Source of the DNA: Deltaproteobacteria bacterium
GTDB taxonomy: Bacteria; Bdellovibrionota; O2-12-FULL-43-9; JACQJE01
Direction: 5' to 3'
Length of the DNA: 5,888 nt
Assembly (NCBI GenBank): GCA_016205125.1
Contig: JACQJE010000129.1
Coordinates: 1-5,888, forward strand
This document shows, one piece after another, positions 5,806 through 5,888 of the stretch (position 1 is the first letter of the stretch; each line of letters opens with the position of its first letter). Position numbers and translations under genes: made by a program. The notes under the pieces were generated by a model. The model worked only from the letters and a program-made list of their open reading frames with translations, did no database searches and was not told the DNA's origin.

Positions 5806-5822
5806 TGAATGAAAAATGTCAA
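5796..5822 (-). promoter_or_regulatory. Sigma70-type promoter for the lptM-dapFABL operon
   Basis: On the minus strand a perfect -35 TTGACA (5822-5817) is followed after 15 nt by TATAGT (5801-5796, five of six -10 positions). The spacer is two bases shorter than ideal. Transcription would start near 5789, giving a leader of about 30 nt before the TTG at 5757, too short for a lysine riboswitch. No other convincing promoter was seen within the dap genes. Confidence 0.6.
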
Positions 5823-5888
5823 CCATTAAGTGGGCGCCTCTACAGGGTGCCGTCAAAGTCATGACAGGGTGGCATTGTGATCTCTCGC
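5823..5888. other. Region upstream of the dap promoter; possible 3' end of an unseen minus-strand gene
   Basis: A minus-strand frame enters from the right edge and ends with TAG at 5842-5840, encoding REITMPPCHDFDGTL. It may be the end of an upstream gene or no gene at all; 15 codons cannot decide. The stretch also holds two 8-bp copies of caccctgt (minus strand, 5871-5864 and 5849-5842) 22 bp apart, and a 16-bp segment (5849-5864) identical to one inside dapF (4767-4782). Confidence 0.25.

Noticed and set aside
5758..5822. Lysine riboswitch in the dap leader
   Set aside because: The leader from the predicted start point to the TTG codon is only about 30 nt, far too short for the L-box fold.

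Overview
The window holds the ends of two convergent gene blocks from a diderm (LPS-bearing) bacterium. The set dapF-dapA-dapB-dapL with a small LptM-like lipoprotein gene in front, using the aminotransferase (DapL) route to diaminopimelate, is typical of Nitrospirota, Methylomirabilota and Desulfobacterota-type lineages. The phylum cannot be fixed from this sequence alone.

Plus strand, 1-1311: the C-terminal end of a radical SAM protein with a SPASM-type cysteine pair, whose stop codon overlaps (TAATG) the start of a family 9 glycosyltransferase related to LPS heptosyltransferases. Together they look like the end of a surface-glycan operon.

Convergent junction, 1290-1530: a 180-bp palindromic element with perfect 24-bp inverted ends and a hairpin terminator that works in both directions at its centre. 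Its left end encodes the last seven residues and the stop codon of the glycosyltransferase. A degenerate third copy of the end repeat touches the stop codon of the opposing gene. This is the least ordinary part of the window and looks like a MITE/REP-like mobile palindrome acting as the shared 3' end of two operons.

Minus strand, 1529-5757 (read from right to left): lptM-like lipoprotein, dapF, dapA, dapB, dapL, then an orphan 88-residue coiled-coil protein with its own good promoter. The dap genes are tightly packed: dapF starts inside lptM, dapA starts 12 nt after dapF, dapB 7 nt after dapA, and dapL overlaps dapB by ATGA. One promoter at 5796-5822 with a perfect TTGACA box appears to drive the block. 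The four enzymes convert aspartate semialdehyde plus pyruvate to meso-diaminopimelate for peptidoglycan and lysine: DapA condenses, DapB reduces, DapL transaminates to LL-DAP, DapF epimerises. The decarboxylase gene lysA, often found between lptM and dapF in such operons, is absent here.

No RNA genes, CRISPR arrays, transposase genes or phage genes were seen. The non-coding stretches are all short and are described individually.
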